From an uncultured Ruminococcus sp. (GTDB lineage Bacteria > Bacillota > Clostridia > Oscillospirales > Acutalibacteraceae), in NCBI GenBank assembly GCA_937892835.1, contig CALBHM010000012.1, positions 1-15,847 of the forward strand: a stretch of DNA of 15,847 nt, in the 5' to 3' direction. Positions 6,921 through 13,299 of this stretch are shown piece after piece (position 1 is the first letter of the stretch; the number at the start of each line of letters is the position of its first letter). Below the pieces are notes generated by a model, which saw nothing but the letters and a program-made list of their open reading frames with translations, had not been told where the DNA came from and ran no database searches. The position numbers and the translations under genes are program-made.

Positions 6921-8195
6921 TTATCTCTTTTTATTTTTAATTTTATCCCAGTATGCCTTTGCCGCCTGCTCCATTTTGTTGTCGCCGAATTCGTAATATT
7001 TGGCATTCTTTATTGCGTCGGGCAGGTACTGCTGAGGTATCCAGTGATTCTCATATGTATGAGGGTAGAGGTAGAATTGACCCTTATTCGGGTTGTCCTC
7101 ACCGTCATAGTGCTTGTTCTGAAGCTGACGGGGAATGGGGCCGCTTTTACCGTTTTTAATATCGCTCAATGCTGCGTCGATTCCGAGATATGCCGAATTG
7201 GACTTCGGCGAGTTACATACAAGCACGACTGCATCGGCAAGCGGGATTCTCGCCTCGGGTAAGCCGAGCATGAGAGCGGCATCGACGGCGGCTTTAACAA
7301 TCGGAATTATCATCGGATAAGCAAGTCCGACGTCCTCGCAGGCACAAACCATTAGTCTGCGGCAAGCCGAGGGCAGATCGCCGGCATCAAGGAGTCTTCC
7401 GAGATAGTGCAAAGCCGCGTCGGGGTCTGAACCTCGCATAGATTTCTGGTAAGCCGAAACTATGTCGTAGTGCTCGTCACCGTCACGGTCATATTTCATT
7501 GCACTGCGCTGTGTCAGCGAACGTGCGGTTTCTGCCGTGATGTGGATTATTCCGTCCGCATTCGGCTTGGTCGAAAGAGCGCAAAGCTCAACCGAATTAA
7601 TTGCCTTTCGTACGTCACCGCCGCAAGCAGAGGAAATATGCTTTATTGCATCCGGGTCAAGCTCAAAATTCATTCCACGCTTTTCTTCAAGAAATTTGAA
7701 TCCACGCTCAACGGCAGGAACGATCTCTGCAGGTGCAACCGCCTTGAATTCGAAAACCGTTGAACGGCTGAGAATGGCGTTGTAAACGTAGAAATACGGA
7801 TTTTCCGTTGTTGAAGCGATAAGAGTTATTGAGCCGACTTCAATATATTCGAGCAGTGTTTGTTGCTGCTTTTTATTAAAATACTGAATTTCGTCGAGGT
7901 AAAGTAAAATTCCGTTCGGCGCTTCAAATGTATCAAGTTGGGCGACGATAGCCTTTATATCTGCCGTTCCGGCGGTTGTGCCGTTGAGCTTGCAGAGCTT
8001 TCTGTCCGTTGCCTTGGCAATTATTGAAGCAACAGTAGTTTTACCGACTCCCGACGGGCCGTAGAAAATCATATTCGGCAGTTCGCCCGATTCGATTATA
8101 TTCCTCAGCGGCTTATTCTCGCCGATAAGGTGACGCTGGCCGACAACCTCGTCAATGGTTTGCGGCCTGAGCTGTTGAGCTAAAGGTATGGACAT
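6921..8195 (-). CDS. rarA: Replication-associated recombination protein A (AAA+ ATPase, RarA/MgsA)
   Basis: A cytoplasmic AAA+ ATPase acting at stalled replication forks, related to clamp-loader and RuvB ATPases. The protein is 424 residues, the normal family length. Walker A GPSGVGKTT (46-54), Walker B LLYLDEIQ (97-104), sensor 1 STTEN (128-132), arginine-finger region LSRS (142-145), sensor 2 GGDVRKAINS further on. The C-terminal part has the family's YPHTYENHW segment (KGQFYLYPHTYENHWIPQQY). A longer reading begins seven codons upstream, but GGGAGG lies correctly spaced before the ATG at 8193-8195, so that start is used. It is transcribed alone from 8220-8248. Its 3' end faces thiT. Confidence 0.96.
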   Translation of the reverse strand: MSIPLAQQLRPQTIDEVVGQRHLIGENKPLRNIIESGELPNMIFYGPSGVGKTTVASIIAKATDRKLCKLNGTTAGTADIKAIVAQLDTFEAPNGILLYLDEIQYFNKKQQQTLLEYIEVGSITLIASTTENPYFYVYNAILSRSTVFEFKAVAPAEIVPAVERGFKFLEEKRGMNFELDPDAIKHISSACGGDVRKAINSVELCALSTKPNADGIIHITAETARSLTQRSAMKYDRDGDEHYDIVSAYQKSMRGSDPDAALHYLGRLLDAGDLPSACRRLMVCACEDVGLAYPMIIPIVKAAVDAALMLGLPEARIPLADAVVLVCNSPKSNSAYLGIDAALSDIKNGKSGPIPRQLQNKHYDGEDNPNKGQFYLYPHTYENHWIPQQYLPDAIKNAKYYEFGDNKMEQAAKAYWDKIKNKKR

Positions 8196-8219
8196 TTTAT
8201 CGCCTCCCGATTGCATACA

Positions 8220-8248
8220 ATTATATAATAAAAAAGCCGGTTTGACAA
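8220..8248 (-). promoter_or_regulatory. Sigma-A type promoter of rarA
   Basis: On the minus strand TTGTCA (8243-8248) and a perfect TATAAT (8220-8225) with a 17-base spacer. The leader would be only about 18 bases. Confidence 0.85.
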
Positions 8249-8265
8249 GGATAAAATGATAGTTA

Positions 8266-8294
8266 TTGACTAATTATGTATTATGTGATATAAT
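8266..8294 (+). promoter_or_regulatory. Sigma-A type promoter of the CNNM/CBS gene
   Basis: TTGACT (8266-8271) and a perfect TATAAT (8289-8294), 17-base spacer. Its -35 box lies 17 bases from the -35 box of the divergent rarA promoter. Confidence 0.9.
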
Positions 8295-8330
8295 AACTAA
8301 AATTTTTTACATGAAAGGAGTTTGTCCACA

Positions 8331-9713
8331 ATGGATGACCCGGGTGGGATTATACTCAAGCTGATTTTACTTTTATTACTTATTTTAGTCAACGCATTCT
8401 TTGCAATGAGTGAAATAGCGGTAATATCCCTCAACGATAACAAAATAGAAAAAATGGCTGAAGACGGCCACAAGAAAGCAAAGCAGGTTGTTAAGCTGAC
8501 CGAAAATTCGAGCAAGTTTCTCTCGACCATACAAATCGGAGTTACTCTTGCCGGATTCCTTACCTCGGCGAGTGCATCGCAGACCTTTGCCGATATGATA
8601 GTCAAGGCTCTTGAGGGCACGGCATTTTATAATGCCCTCGGCGCAAGCGTAGTCAGCGGACTTTCGATTGTTATAATAACAATTATCATGTCGTATTTCT
8701 CGCTTGTTCTCGGCGAGCTTACGCCGAAGAAGATAGCCATGCAGGCTCCCGAAAAAATATCTTTCAAAGTTGTTGGAATTTTGCTTTTCTTCTCCAAGGT
8801 TTTTGCACCGTTTGTCAAGGTGCTGTCCGTCTCAACCAACGCAGTTGTTCGACTTCTCGGTTACAATCCTCATGCCGATGAGGAAACCCTCACTGAAGAG
8901 GAAATTCGAATGATGGTTGACGTCGGCGGGGAGAAGGGTGTTATCGAAGACGTTCAAAAGGAAATGATAAACAACATTTTCGAGTTTGACGATCTTGACG
9001 CAGGCGATATTATGACCCACAGAACCGATATGACGGCGGTTGACGTTAACGACCCGATAATGGACGTTGTTAAAACTGCGATTGATTCCGGCTACTCGAG
9101 AATTCCGGTTTTCGATGACGACCCGGACAATATAATCGGTATCATCTATGTTAAGGACTTACTCAGATATATAGGAACAGATCTTCCGAAGCACGCTATG
9201 AGAAAAATCATGCGTACCCCGATGTATGTCCCCGAATCAAAGAGCTGCGGCGACCTTTTCAAGGAAATGACAAGCAAGCACACGCAGATGGCTGTTGTTG
9301 TTGACGAATACGGCGGAACGGCAGGCCTTGTAACGATCGAGGATATAATCGAAGCAATCGTCGGAAATATTCAGGATGAATATGACGATGAAGAAGAGGA
9401 AATCTCAAAAATCAACGAGACAACCTTTACGATAGACGGTTTAACGGATATCGACGAGCTTGACGAGATAATCGGCAAGGATTTGCCGGAGGGCGATTAT
9501 GATACCGTTGCAGGTTATATCATAAGTCAGCTCGGTTATCTCCCGAAGCAGGGCGAGCACAGCGAGGTTATGTTTGAAAACATAAGATTCACCGTTCTTG
9601 AGGTTGAAAATCGACGCATTGAAAAGGTCAAGGTCGAAATTCTCCCCGTCGAGGAAAAAGATGAGGACGATGACGACTCGGTCAAGAAAAATAAAAACAA
9701 AGATAAAGAATAA
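8331..9713 (+). CDS. CNNM-CBS-CorC/HlyC family membrane protein (hemolysin C-like, probable ion or Mg2+ transporter)
   Basis: A 460-residue protein of the CNNM/CorC family, members of which transport or sense Mg2+ or other cations; the old name hemolysin is historical. Residues 1 to about 185 form the DUF21/CNNM membrane domain with four hydrophobic segments and the family signatures MSEIAVISL, TIQIGVTLAGF and LGELTPKKIA. Residues about 205-335 are a CBS pair (IMTHRTDM, YSRIPVFDDD, VVVDEYGGTAGLVTIEDI). Residues about 345-430 are the CorC_HlyC domain (IDGLTDIDELDEIIG, DYDTVAGYI). The tail is very acidic, then basic (DEDDDD...KKNKNKDKE). AAAGGAG (8314-8320) is too close to an in-frame TTG at 8322, so the ATG at 8331 is preferred. 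Monocistronic, ended by a hairpin at 9718. The exact substrate is not deducible. Confidence 0.93.
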   Translation: MDDPGGIILKLILLLLLILVNAFFAMSEIAVISLNDNKIEKMAEDGHKKAKQVVKLTENSSKFLSTIQIGVTLAGFLTSASASQTFADMIVKALEGTAFYNALGASVVSGLSIVIITIIMSYFSLVLGELTPKKIAMQAPEKISFKVVGILLFFSKVFAPFVKVLSVSTNAVVRLLGYNPHADEETLTEEEIRMMVDVGGEKGVIEDVQKEMINNIFEFDDLDAGDIMTHRTDMTAVDVNDPIMDVVKTAIDSGYSRIPVFDDDPDNIIGIIYVKDLLRYIGTDLPKHAMRKIMRTPMYVPESKSCGDLFKEMTSKHTQMAVVVDEYGGTAGLVTIEDIIEAIVGNIQDEYDDEEEEISKINETTFTIDGLTDIDELDEIIGKDLPEGDYDTVAGYIISQLGYLPKQGEHSEVMFENIRFTVLEVENRRIEKVKVEILPVEEKDEDDDDSVKKNKNKDKE

Positions 9714-9717
9714 AATT

Positions 9718-9750
9718 ATGGCGTGGCAATTTGATTGCCACGTCATTTTG
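9718..9750 (+). terminator. Terminator of the CNNM/CBS gene
   Basis: Arms 9718-9730 and 9734-9746 pair at all 13 positions (one G-U) around TTG, followed by a short T run. It stands 4 bases after the stop codon. Confidence 0.8.
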
Positions 9751-9764
9751 ATGTAATACCAAGC

Positions 9765-9798
9765 ATGAAAAAAGCTCCCGGAAAAATCCGAGAGCTTT
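9765..9798 (-). terminator. Terminator of rplJ-rplL
   Basis: On the minus strand, arms 9788-9798 and 9771-9781 pair (AAAGCTC...GAGCTTT, one G-U type pair), followed by TTTTTTC. It lies 18 bases after the rplL stop, ending the operon before any rpoB gene. Confidence 0.9.
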
Positions 9799-9816
9799 GA
9801 TTTTGTTGAAACAAAC

Positions 9817-10188
9817 TTACTTGAGTTCGATCTCTGCGCCAACTTCTTCGAGCTTAGCCTTGATGTCCTCAGCCTCGTCCTTAGAAGCGCCTTCCTTAAC
9901 AGCCTTCGGTGCGCCGTCAACAAGAGCCTTTGCCTCAGCAAGTCCAAGACCTGTGATGTCCTTAACTGCCTTAACAACCTTGATCTTCTGTGCGCCTGCG
10001 CTCTTGAGGATAACGTCAAACTCTGTCTTCTCCTCAACTGCCGGGCCTGCTGCTGCCGGACCTGCTACAACTGCTGCTGCAGCTGATACGCCGAACTCAT
10101 CCTCTACTGCGTGTACGAGCTCTGAAAGCTCAAGAACTGAAAGAGTCTTCAACTCTTCAACGATAGCATTAATTTTCTCTGATGCCAT
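9817..10188 (-). CDS. rplL: 50S ribosomal protein L7/L12
   Basis: The stalk protein of the large ribosomal subunit, which recruits and activates translational GTPases. It has 123 residues, the usual length: an N-terminal dimerisation helix region ([14 protein letters not shown]), an Ala/Pro/Gly hinge ([15 protein letters not shown]) and the C-terminal domain ([28 protein letters not shown], given here in parts: [25 protein letters not shown]). GGAGG lies 8 bases before the ATG. It follows rplJ by 55 bases in one transcript. A terminator comes right after it, and a convergent gene instead of rpoB. Confidence 0.98.
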   Translation of the reverse strand: MASEKINAIVEELKTLSVLELSELVHAVEDEFGVSAAAAVVAGPAAAGPAVEEKTEFDVILKSAGAQKIKVVKAVKDITGLGLAEAKALVDGAPKAVKEGASKDEAEDIKAKLEEVGAEIELK

Positions 10189-10243
10189 GGTAATTTACCT
10201 CCATAATAATTTTAGTAATTTTAAAATTTAGTTTCGCTGACAA

Positions 10244-10753
10244 TTAAGCCTCAGCGGGAGCCTCTGCCTTATCGGCGATAGCCTGAACAGCACGAGCAAA
10301 GCCTGCGATAGGTGCGCTGAATACATTTGCAACCATAGAGAGCAATGTTTCTCTCGAAGGAAGGTTTGCAAGATCCTTGAGCTTCTCCATCGACATTACC
10401 TCACCGTCGAGGTAACCTGCTTTAAGCTTGAAGTTTTCGTGATCCTCTGCATACTTGTTGAGGATACGAGCTGCGGCTACATAGTCGTCCTTGGAAGTTG
10501 CGAGAGCTGTTGTTCCGTCGAGAACCTCGCCCATGCTTTCGAGAGACGTACCGTTGATTGCGAGCTTGAGGAGAGTGTTCTTAACAACTGTGTACTCAAC
10601 TCCTGCTTCACGAAGCTCCTTACGAAGAGCTGTATCGTCGGCAACGGAAATTCCCTTGTAATCTACGATTACACCTGCGCATGAATTGCTGATTCTTTCT
10701 GAAACGGAAGCAACTATCTGCTTCTTCTGTTCCAATACGCTTGCACTTGGCAT
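10244..10753 (-). CDS. rplJ: 50S ribosomal protein L10
   Basis: The base of the ribosomal stalk; it binds 23S rRNA and carries L12 dimers on its C-terminal helix. The protein is 169 residues, the usual length. Family signatures: VIVDYKGISVADDTALRKEL at about 30-50, YTVVKNTLLKLA, then the L12-binding helix near the end (FARAVQAIADKAEA). The frame can begin at a GTG nine bases earlier, but that GTG is part of the GAGAGGTG ribosome binding site, so ATG at 10751-10753 is used. Its mRNA begins with an L10 leader, which indicates feedback control by the L10-L12 complex. Confidence 0.97.
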   Translation of the reverse strand: MPSASVLEQKKQIVASVSERISNSCAGVIVDYKGISVADDTALRKELREAGVEYTVVKNTLLKLAINGTSLESMGEVLDGTTALATSKDDYVAAARILNKYAEDHENFKLKAGYLDGEVMSMEKLKDLANLPSRETLLSMVANVFSAPIAGFARAVQAIADKAEAPAEA

Positions 10754-10763
10754 TTTTTTCACC

Positions 10764-10943
10764 TCTCATGCAATGAAATAGGTGCTTATAAACGAAAATT
10801 AATCCCTGTCCACTCACCGTGAACAGGGATATGACATACAAATATTGACCCGAAAAATCGGTTATCGTATGCTCCCATTCTCGGCAGGCGGTCTGTTAAA
10901 ACCATTACGCTGATTGCACCTGCTGTCTTTGAAAAAGAACAGC
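10764..10943 (-). ncRNA. Ribosomal protein L10 leader (autoregulatory RNA)
   Basis: The rplJ mRNA leader contains the conserved L10-leader sequences AAAGACAGCAGGTGC (complement of 10916-10930) and CCTGCCGAGA (complement of about 10879-10888), whose GCAGG/CCTGC parts pair. This is the kink-turn structure bound by L10(L12)4 in Firmicutes. A strong hairpin follows at 10802-10830. Confidence 0.88.
10795..10830 (-). terminator. Attenuator hairpin in the L10 leader
   Basis: Arms 10819-10830 and 10802-10813 form 12 pairs (one G-U in the transcript) with a five-base loop, followed on the minus strand by AATTTTCGTTT. The T-run is interrupted, so termination may be partial, which suits attenuation coupled to L10 binding. 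It could also be a stability hairpin. Confidence 0.65.
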
Positions 10944-10949
10944 TTAGTT

Positions 10950-10978
10950 ATATTATCACACGTTATTCGTTTTGTCAA
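10950..10978 (-). promoter_or_regulatory. Sigma-A type promoter of rplJ-rplL
   Basis: On the minus strand TTGACA (10973-10978) and TAATAT (10950-10955), 17-base spacer, preceded by TG in an extended -10 position. It begins 24 bases after the stop codon of the upstream metallophosphoesterase gene. Confidence 0.85.
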
Positions 10979-11002
10979 TACTTATTTTTAATTTTGAACA
11001 AA

Positions 11003-12718
11003 TTATTTGCCGAAAATCGGATAAACAGAAGCTATAAGCTTTTTAATTATGTCATTTGCAAGCTTAACAAGGTTTTCTGCGATAACTATGAATTGATTTG
11101 TGTTAGCTTCTTTTACTTCATAGCCCGGTATAGTGCCGTTACGGTTTTCAACTCCGTCAACCTCTCCGATATATCCGCCCCAAAGGCTGTAAGCGATTGC
11201 AAGCGCTTCTTTTTCTTCAGGAGTGGCAAACCCGTACTTTTCGCTGAAATCACGAAGCATATTATCGGCAATGTTGCCTTTATATCCAAGTTTGCAGAGA
11301 AGCTCGTTTGTGCTTGCAAGAATATCGCTGTCTGCTGTCTCGGCAAGGGATTTGCGAACAGTGAATGCAATCAGTCTGATGAGCACGGTGAAGTCATCAG
11401 AGTTGAGATTATATCTTTTGTCACCGATTTTACATCTGAGCTGAGCTAAGGTTATAGCGTCGTTGATAGTTTTGTATTCGCTGTCAGGAATTTCAAGTCC
11501 GTACTCTGCGGCTTGTTCTTTGATTCCGCCATCTCCGTAAATCGGTGTATCGGACATTTCTTTTATAGTGTCTGTAATCGGTTTAAGCTTTGCATAGAGT
11601 GCGCTTGACTCCTCAACGCCAATAGCTTCGGGGGAAATATTCTCTCTGAGGTTCTCGGAATACTCCTTATAAGACATGCTCCAAGTGTATTCCTGAAGAT
11701 TGTTCTTCATCATTTCAAGAGCTTCGTTTGAGAAACCGTTGCAAACCACGGCAAGCTTGTCGGCATCAATGTGGTTAATTTTCTTTGTTTCATAATTGAT
11801 TTCGCTGTCGGATACGTTGAAGTATTTGTATTCGGCCGGGAAGTTGCCGAGACTCGACATCGAGAAATCATAAATTGTATTGCCAAGAAAGCTTGTGTAG
11901 GATTTTACGTTGTTGCAATGCGTATGTCCCGAGAAAACAAGCTTAACGCCCAAATCGGCGAGAAGTCCCGCAAACGAATATGGTGTGTTAACAACATAGT
12001 TCTTTTCGTTGAGCTTCTGGAACGGGTTATGTTCAAGAAGATTGTGGTGCATAATCATAATGACCTTTTTGCCCTGCTTCTTTGCCGCTTTAATTTGTTT
12101 TACCGCCCAATCCATTCTTGTTACATCGTTGTTCGGAACAACTCGATATCTTTCATCGCAGGTGTCAAGGGCAACAAGGGTGTATTCATCATTGAGATTT
12201 GCGCTGTATGAGCATGTTCCCTTATCGGTCGAAAGAGCCTCATCATAACCAAATTCATGATAGATTTCCGTGAACTTTTTATGGTCAACCGGCTTATCCT
12301 TTGCATTATCATGATTGCCGTTTATGACATAAACTTGTTTCCCTGTTTCCTGTTCGAATTTTCTGAATTTTGCGGCAACAGCTTCGTGCTCGGAAACATA
12401 ATCTCTTCCGTGTGTTGCAAGATCACCTGTTACAAGAACAAACTGACAGTTCGGATTTTCCGCACATTCCTTGAGAAATTGGTCGATTATGTATCCGCTT
12501 TGATTAGTAAGCGATTCGCTTTCCGAATTAAAGGTTGTAACCCAACCCTCATCAGCCAGAGTTGTTCCGGCTTGCTTTACGGGATGGACATAGTGAATAT
12601 CCGATGCGACTGCAAAACCGTATTCCTTGCCGCTTTTTTCTGCCGAAGCAGTCAATGTAAGCGACGAGCATAAAATAAGAGTCAGCGAAAGAATAATGCT
12701 TATTGATTTCTTTAACAT
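11003..12718 (-). CDS. Secreted calcineurin-like metallophosphoesterase
   Basis: A 571-residue exported hydrolase of the calcineurin-like phosphoesterase superfamily. Residues 1-26 are a signal peptide (MLKKS, hydrophobic core, TASA cleavage). All five metal-site motifs are present in order: D-x-H (D40, H42), GDL (98-100), GNHD (134-137), MHH (223-225) and GHTH (264-267), so it should be active with two metal ions. The overall pattern is closest to CpdA-like and 5'-nucleotidase-like extracellular phosphoesterases; the substrate is not evident. About 230 residues after the catalytic domain (from roughly 335) are helical and I do not recognise them. AAAGGAGAGG precedes the ATG. A promoter is at 12748-12776. 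No hairpin terminator separates it from the rplJ promoter. Confidence 0.9.
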   Translation of the reverse strand: MLKKSISIILSLTLILCSSLTLTASAEKSGKEYGFAVASDIHYVHPVKQAGTTLADEGWVTTFNSESESLTNQSGYIIDQFLKECAENPNCQFVLVTGDLATHGRDYVSEHEAVAAKFRKFEQETGKQVYVINGNHDNAKDKPVDHKKFTEIYHEFGYDEALSTDKGTCSYSANLNDEYTLVALDTCDERYRVVPNNDVTRMDWAVKQIKAAKKQGKKVIMIMHHNLLEHNPFQKLNEKNYVVNTPYSFAGLLADLGVKLVFSGHTHCNNVKSYTSFLGNTIYDFSMSSLGNFPAEYKYFNVSDSEINYETKKINHIDADKLAVVCNGFSNEALEMMKNNLQEYTWSMSYKEYSENLRENISPEAIGVEESSALYAKLKPITDTIKEMSDTPIYGDGGIKEQAAEYGLEIPDSEYKTINDAITLAQLRCKIGDKRYNLNSDDFTVLIRLIAFTVRKSLAETADSDILASTNELLCKLGYKGNIADNMLRDFSEKYGFATPEEKEALAIAYSLWGGYIGEVDGVENRNGTIPGYEVKEANTNQFIVIAENLVKLANDIIKKLIASVYPIFGK

Positions 12719-12747
12719 AAAACCTCTCCTTTTCGATATATATAGCT

Positions 12748-12776
12748 ATTTTATCAGTGCAAACTGCGATTGTCAA
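12748..12776 (-). promoter_or_regulatory. Sigma-A type promoter of the metallophosphoesterase gene
   Basis: On the minus strand TTGACA (12771-12776) and TAAAAT (12748-12753) with a 17-base spacer and a TG before the -10 box. The leader is about 25 bases. Confidence 0.85.
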
Positions 12777-12980
12777 CGAACAAAGGAAGCAAAATTATAA
12801 TTTTTGAAGAAAACAAAAAATTTTTTCAAAAAATCTTAATCTCAATAAAGAACAATACAAGTAGAAAATGTTTGTTATTTTTCTGTTAACGCATGGAAAA
12901 GAGCGAAATTGTGCCGTAAAGGCAAAAAGAATAATAAAAAATGTCGGAAGCTTTAAATTGTTAACAAACTGTTCATATAT
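12777..12980. other. A/T-rich intergenic region upstream of the small-RNA promoter
   Basis: Very A/T-rich with no gene I can support. A perfect 10-base palindrome, TTGTTAACAA (12958-12967), lies 13 bases upstream of the -35 box of the small-RNA promoter and could be an operator. A second GTTAAC is near 12894. A minus-strand frame of 64 codons (12795-12989) has no ribosome binding site. Confidence 0.5.
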
Positions 12981-13009
12981 TTGCAACATTTTTTCAGCAC
13001 TGATATAAT
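12981..13009 (+). promoter_or_regulatory. Sigma-A type promoter of a putative small RNA
   Basis: TTGCAA (12981-12986) and a perfect TATAAT (13004-13009), 17-base spacer, TG before the -10, with A/T-rich DNA upstream. The predicted start is near 13015. No coding sequence begins before the terminator at 13065-13106. Confidence 0.75.
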
Positions 13010-13014
13010 ACTAT

Positions 13015-13106
13015 ATCGGTGGAGATAGTTATCTCTATTTTCATTTTTATTTTCTCTTTCCCTTGAACGGTTCGATGTTGCACACGTCGGACCGTTCCCC
13101 CTTTTT
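13015..13106 (+). ncRNA. Putative intergenic small RNA (~90 nt)
   Basis: A promoter and an intrinsic terminator bracket about 92 bases with no ORF. The predicted transcript has a short 5' hairpin (GAGATA/TATCTC, 13022-13035), a pyrimidine-rich unpaired stretch (about 13036-13063, including CTCTTTCCCTT) and a 14-pair terminator stem (13065-13078 with 13084-13097, one wobble at each of two places) followed by five C and five T residues. Pyrimidine-rich loops of this type often pair with Shine-Dalgarno regions. I recognise no known RNA family, and it could instead be a leader/attenuator for the LRR gene 190 bases downstream, although that gene has its own promoter. Confidence 0.6.
13065..13106 (+). 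terminator. Terminator of the putative small RNA
   Basis: Arms 13065-13078 and 13084-13097 form a 14-pair stem with loop TGCAC, then CCCCTTTTT. No annotated gene ends here, so it must end a non-coding transcript. Confidence 0.85.
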
Positions 13107-13146
13107 ACGGACGATTCTTAGCTTTTCGGATAAAGCAGTATTCAAG

Positions 13147-13182
13147 GCATTGTACAAAGTAACAATTTGTGCAATGCTTTTT
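13147..13182 (+). terminator. Second orphan terminator-like hairpin
   Basis: Arms 13147-13158 and 13166-13177 pair at all 12 positions (one G-U) around a seven-base loop, followed by TTTTT (13178-13182). No gene ends nearby. It may be a back-up for the 13065 terminator or the end of another short transcript. Confidence 0.75.
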
Positions 13183-13209
13183 CTGTATATTTGGAGACAT
13201 CTTCGTATA

Positions 13210-13238
13210 TTGACACAAAAGGGAAAATGATTTATAAT
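13210..13238 (+). promoter_or_regulatory. Sigma-A type promoter of the LRR-dockerin gene
   Basis: TTGACA (13210-13215) and a perfect TATAAT (13233-13238) with a 17-base spacer. The predicted start is near 13245, five bases before a compact hairpin. Confidence 0.9.
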
Positions 13239-13249
13239 TACAATGTATA

Positions 13250-13273
13250 GAAGCCCTCAGCTTCGGGCTTTTT
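13250..13273 (+). promoter_or_regulatory. Hairpin with two alternative pairings in the LRR-dockerin leader
   Basis: AAGCCC (13251-13256) pairs with GGGCTT (13265-13270), followed by TTT, a terminator-like shape. The overlapping GAAGC (13250-13254) can pair instead with GCTTC (13260-13264). The element starts about five bases from the predicted transcription start and ends 13 bases before the AAGGAGAAG ribosome binding site (13286-13294). It could stabilise the 5' end or stop transcripts arriving from upstream. Confidence 0.55.
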
Positions 13274-13299
13274 ACAAAAAATATTAAGGAGAAGTTGAA

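Noticed and set aside
9441..10037. Minus-strand 198-codon frame across the CNNM end and rplL
   Set aside because: It spans two genuine genes and two terminators in a different frame; Arg/Leu/Ser-rich shadow translation.
12958..12967. Palindrome TTGTTAACAA as a regulator binding site
   Set aside because: Ten A/T-rich bases in an A/T-rich gap are easily met by chance; kept only as a note in the region entry.
12795..12989. Minus-strand 64-codon hydrophobic frame in the A/T-rich gap
   Set aside because: No Shine-Dalgarno sequence, composition explained by A/T-rich DNA, and it overlaps the small-RNA promoter.
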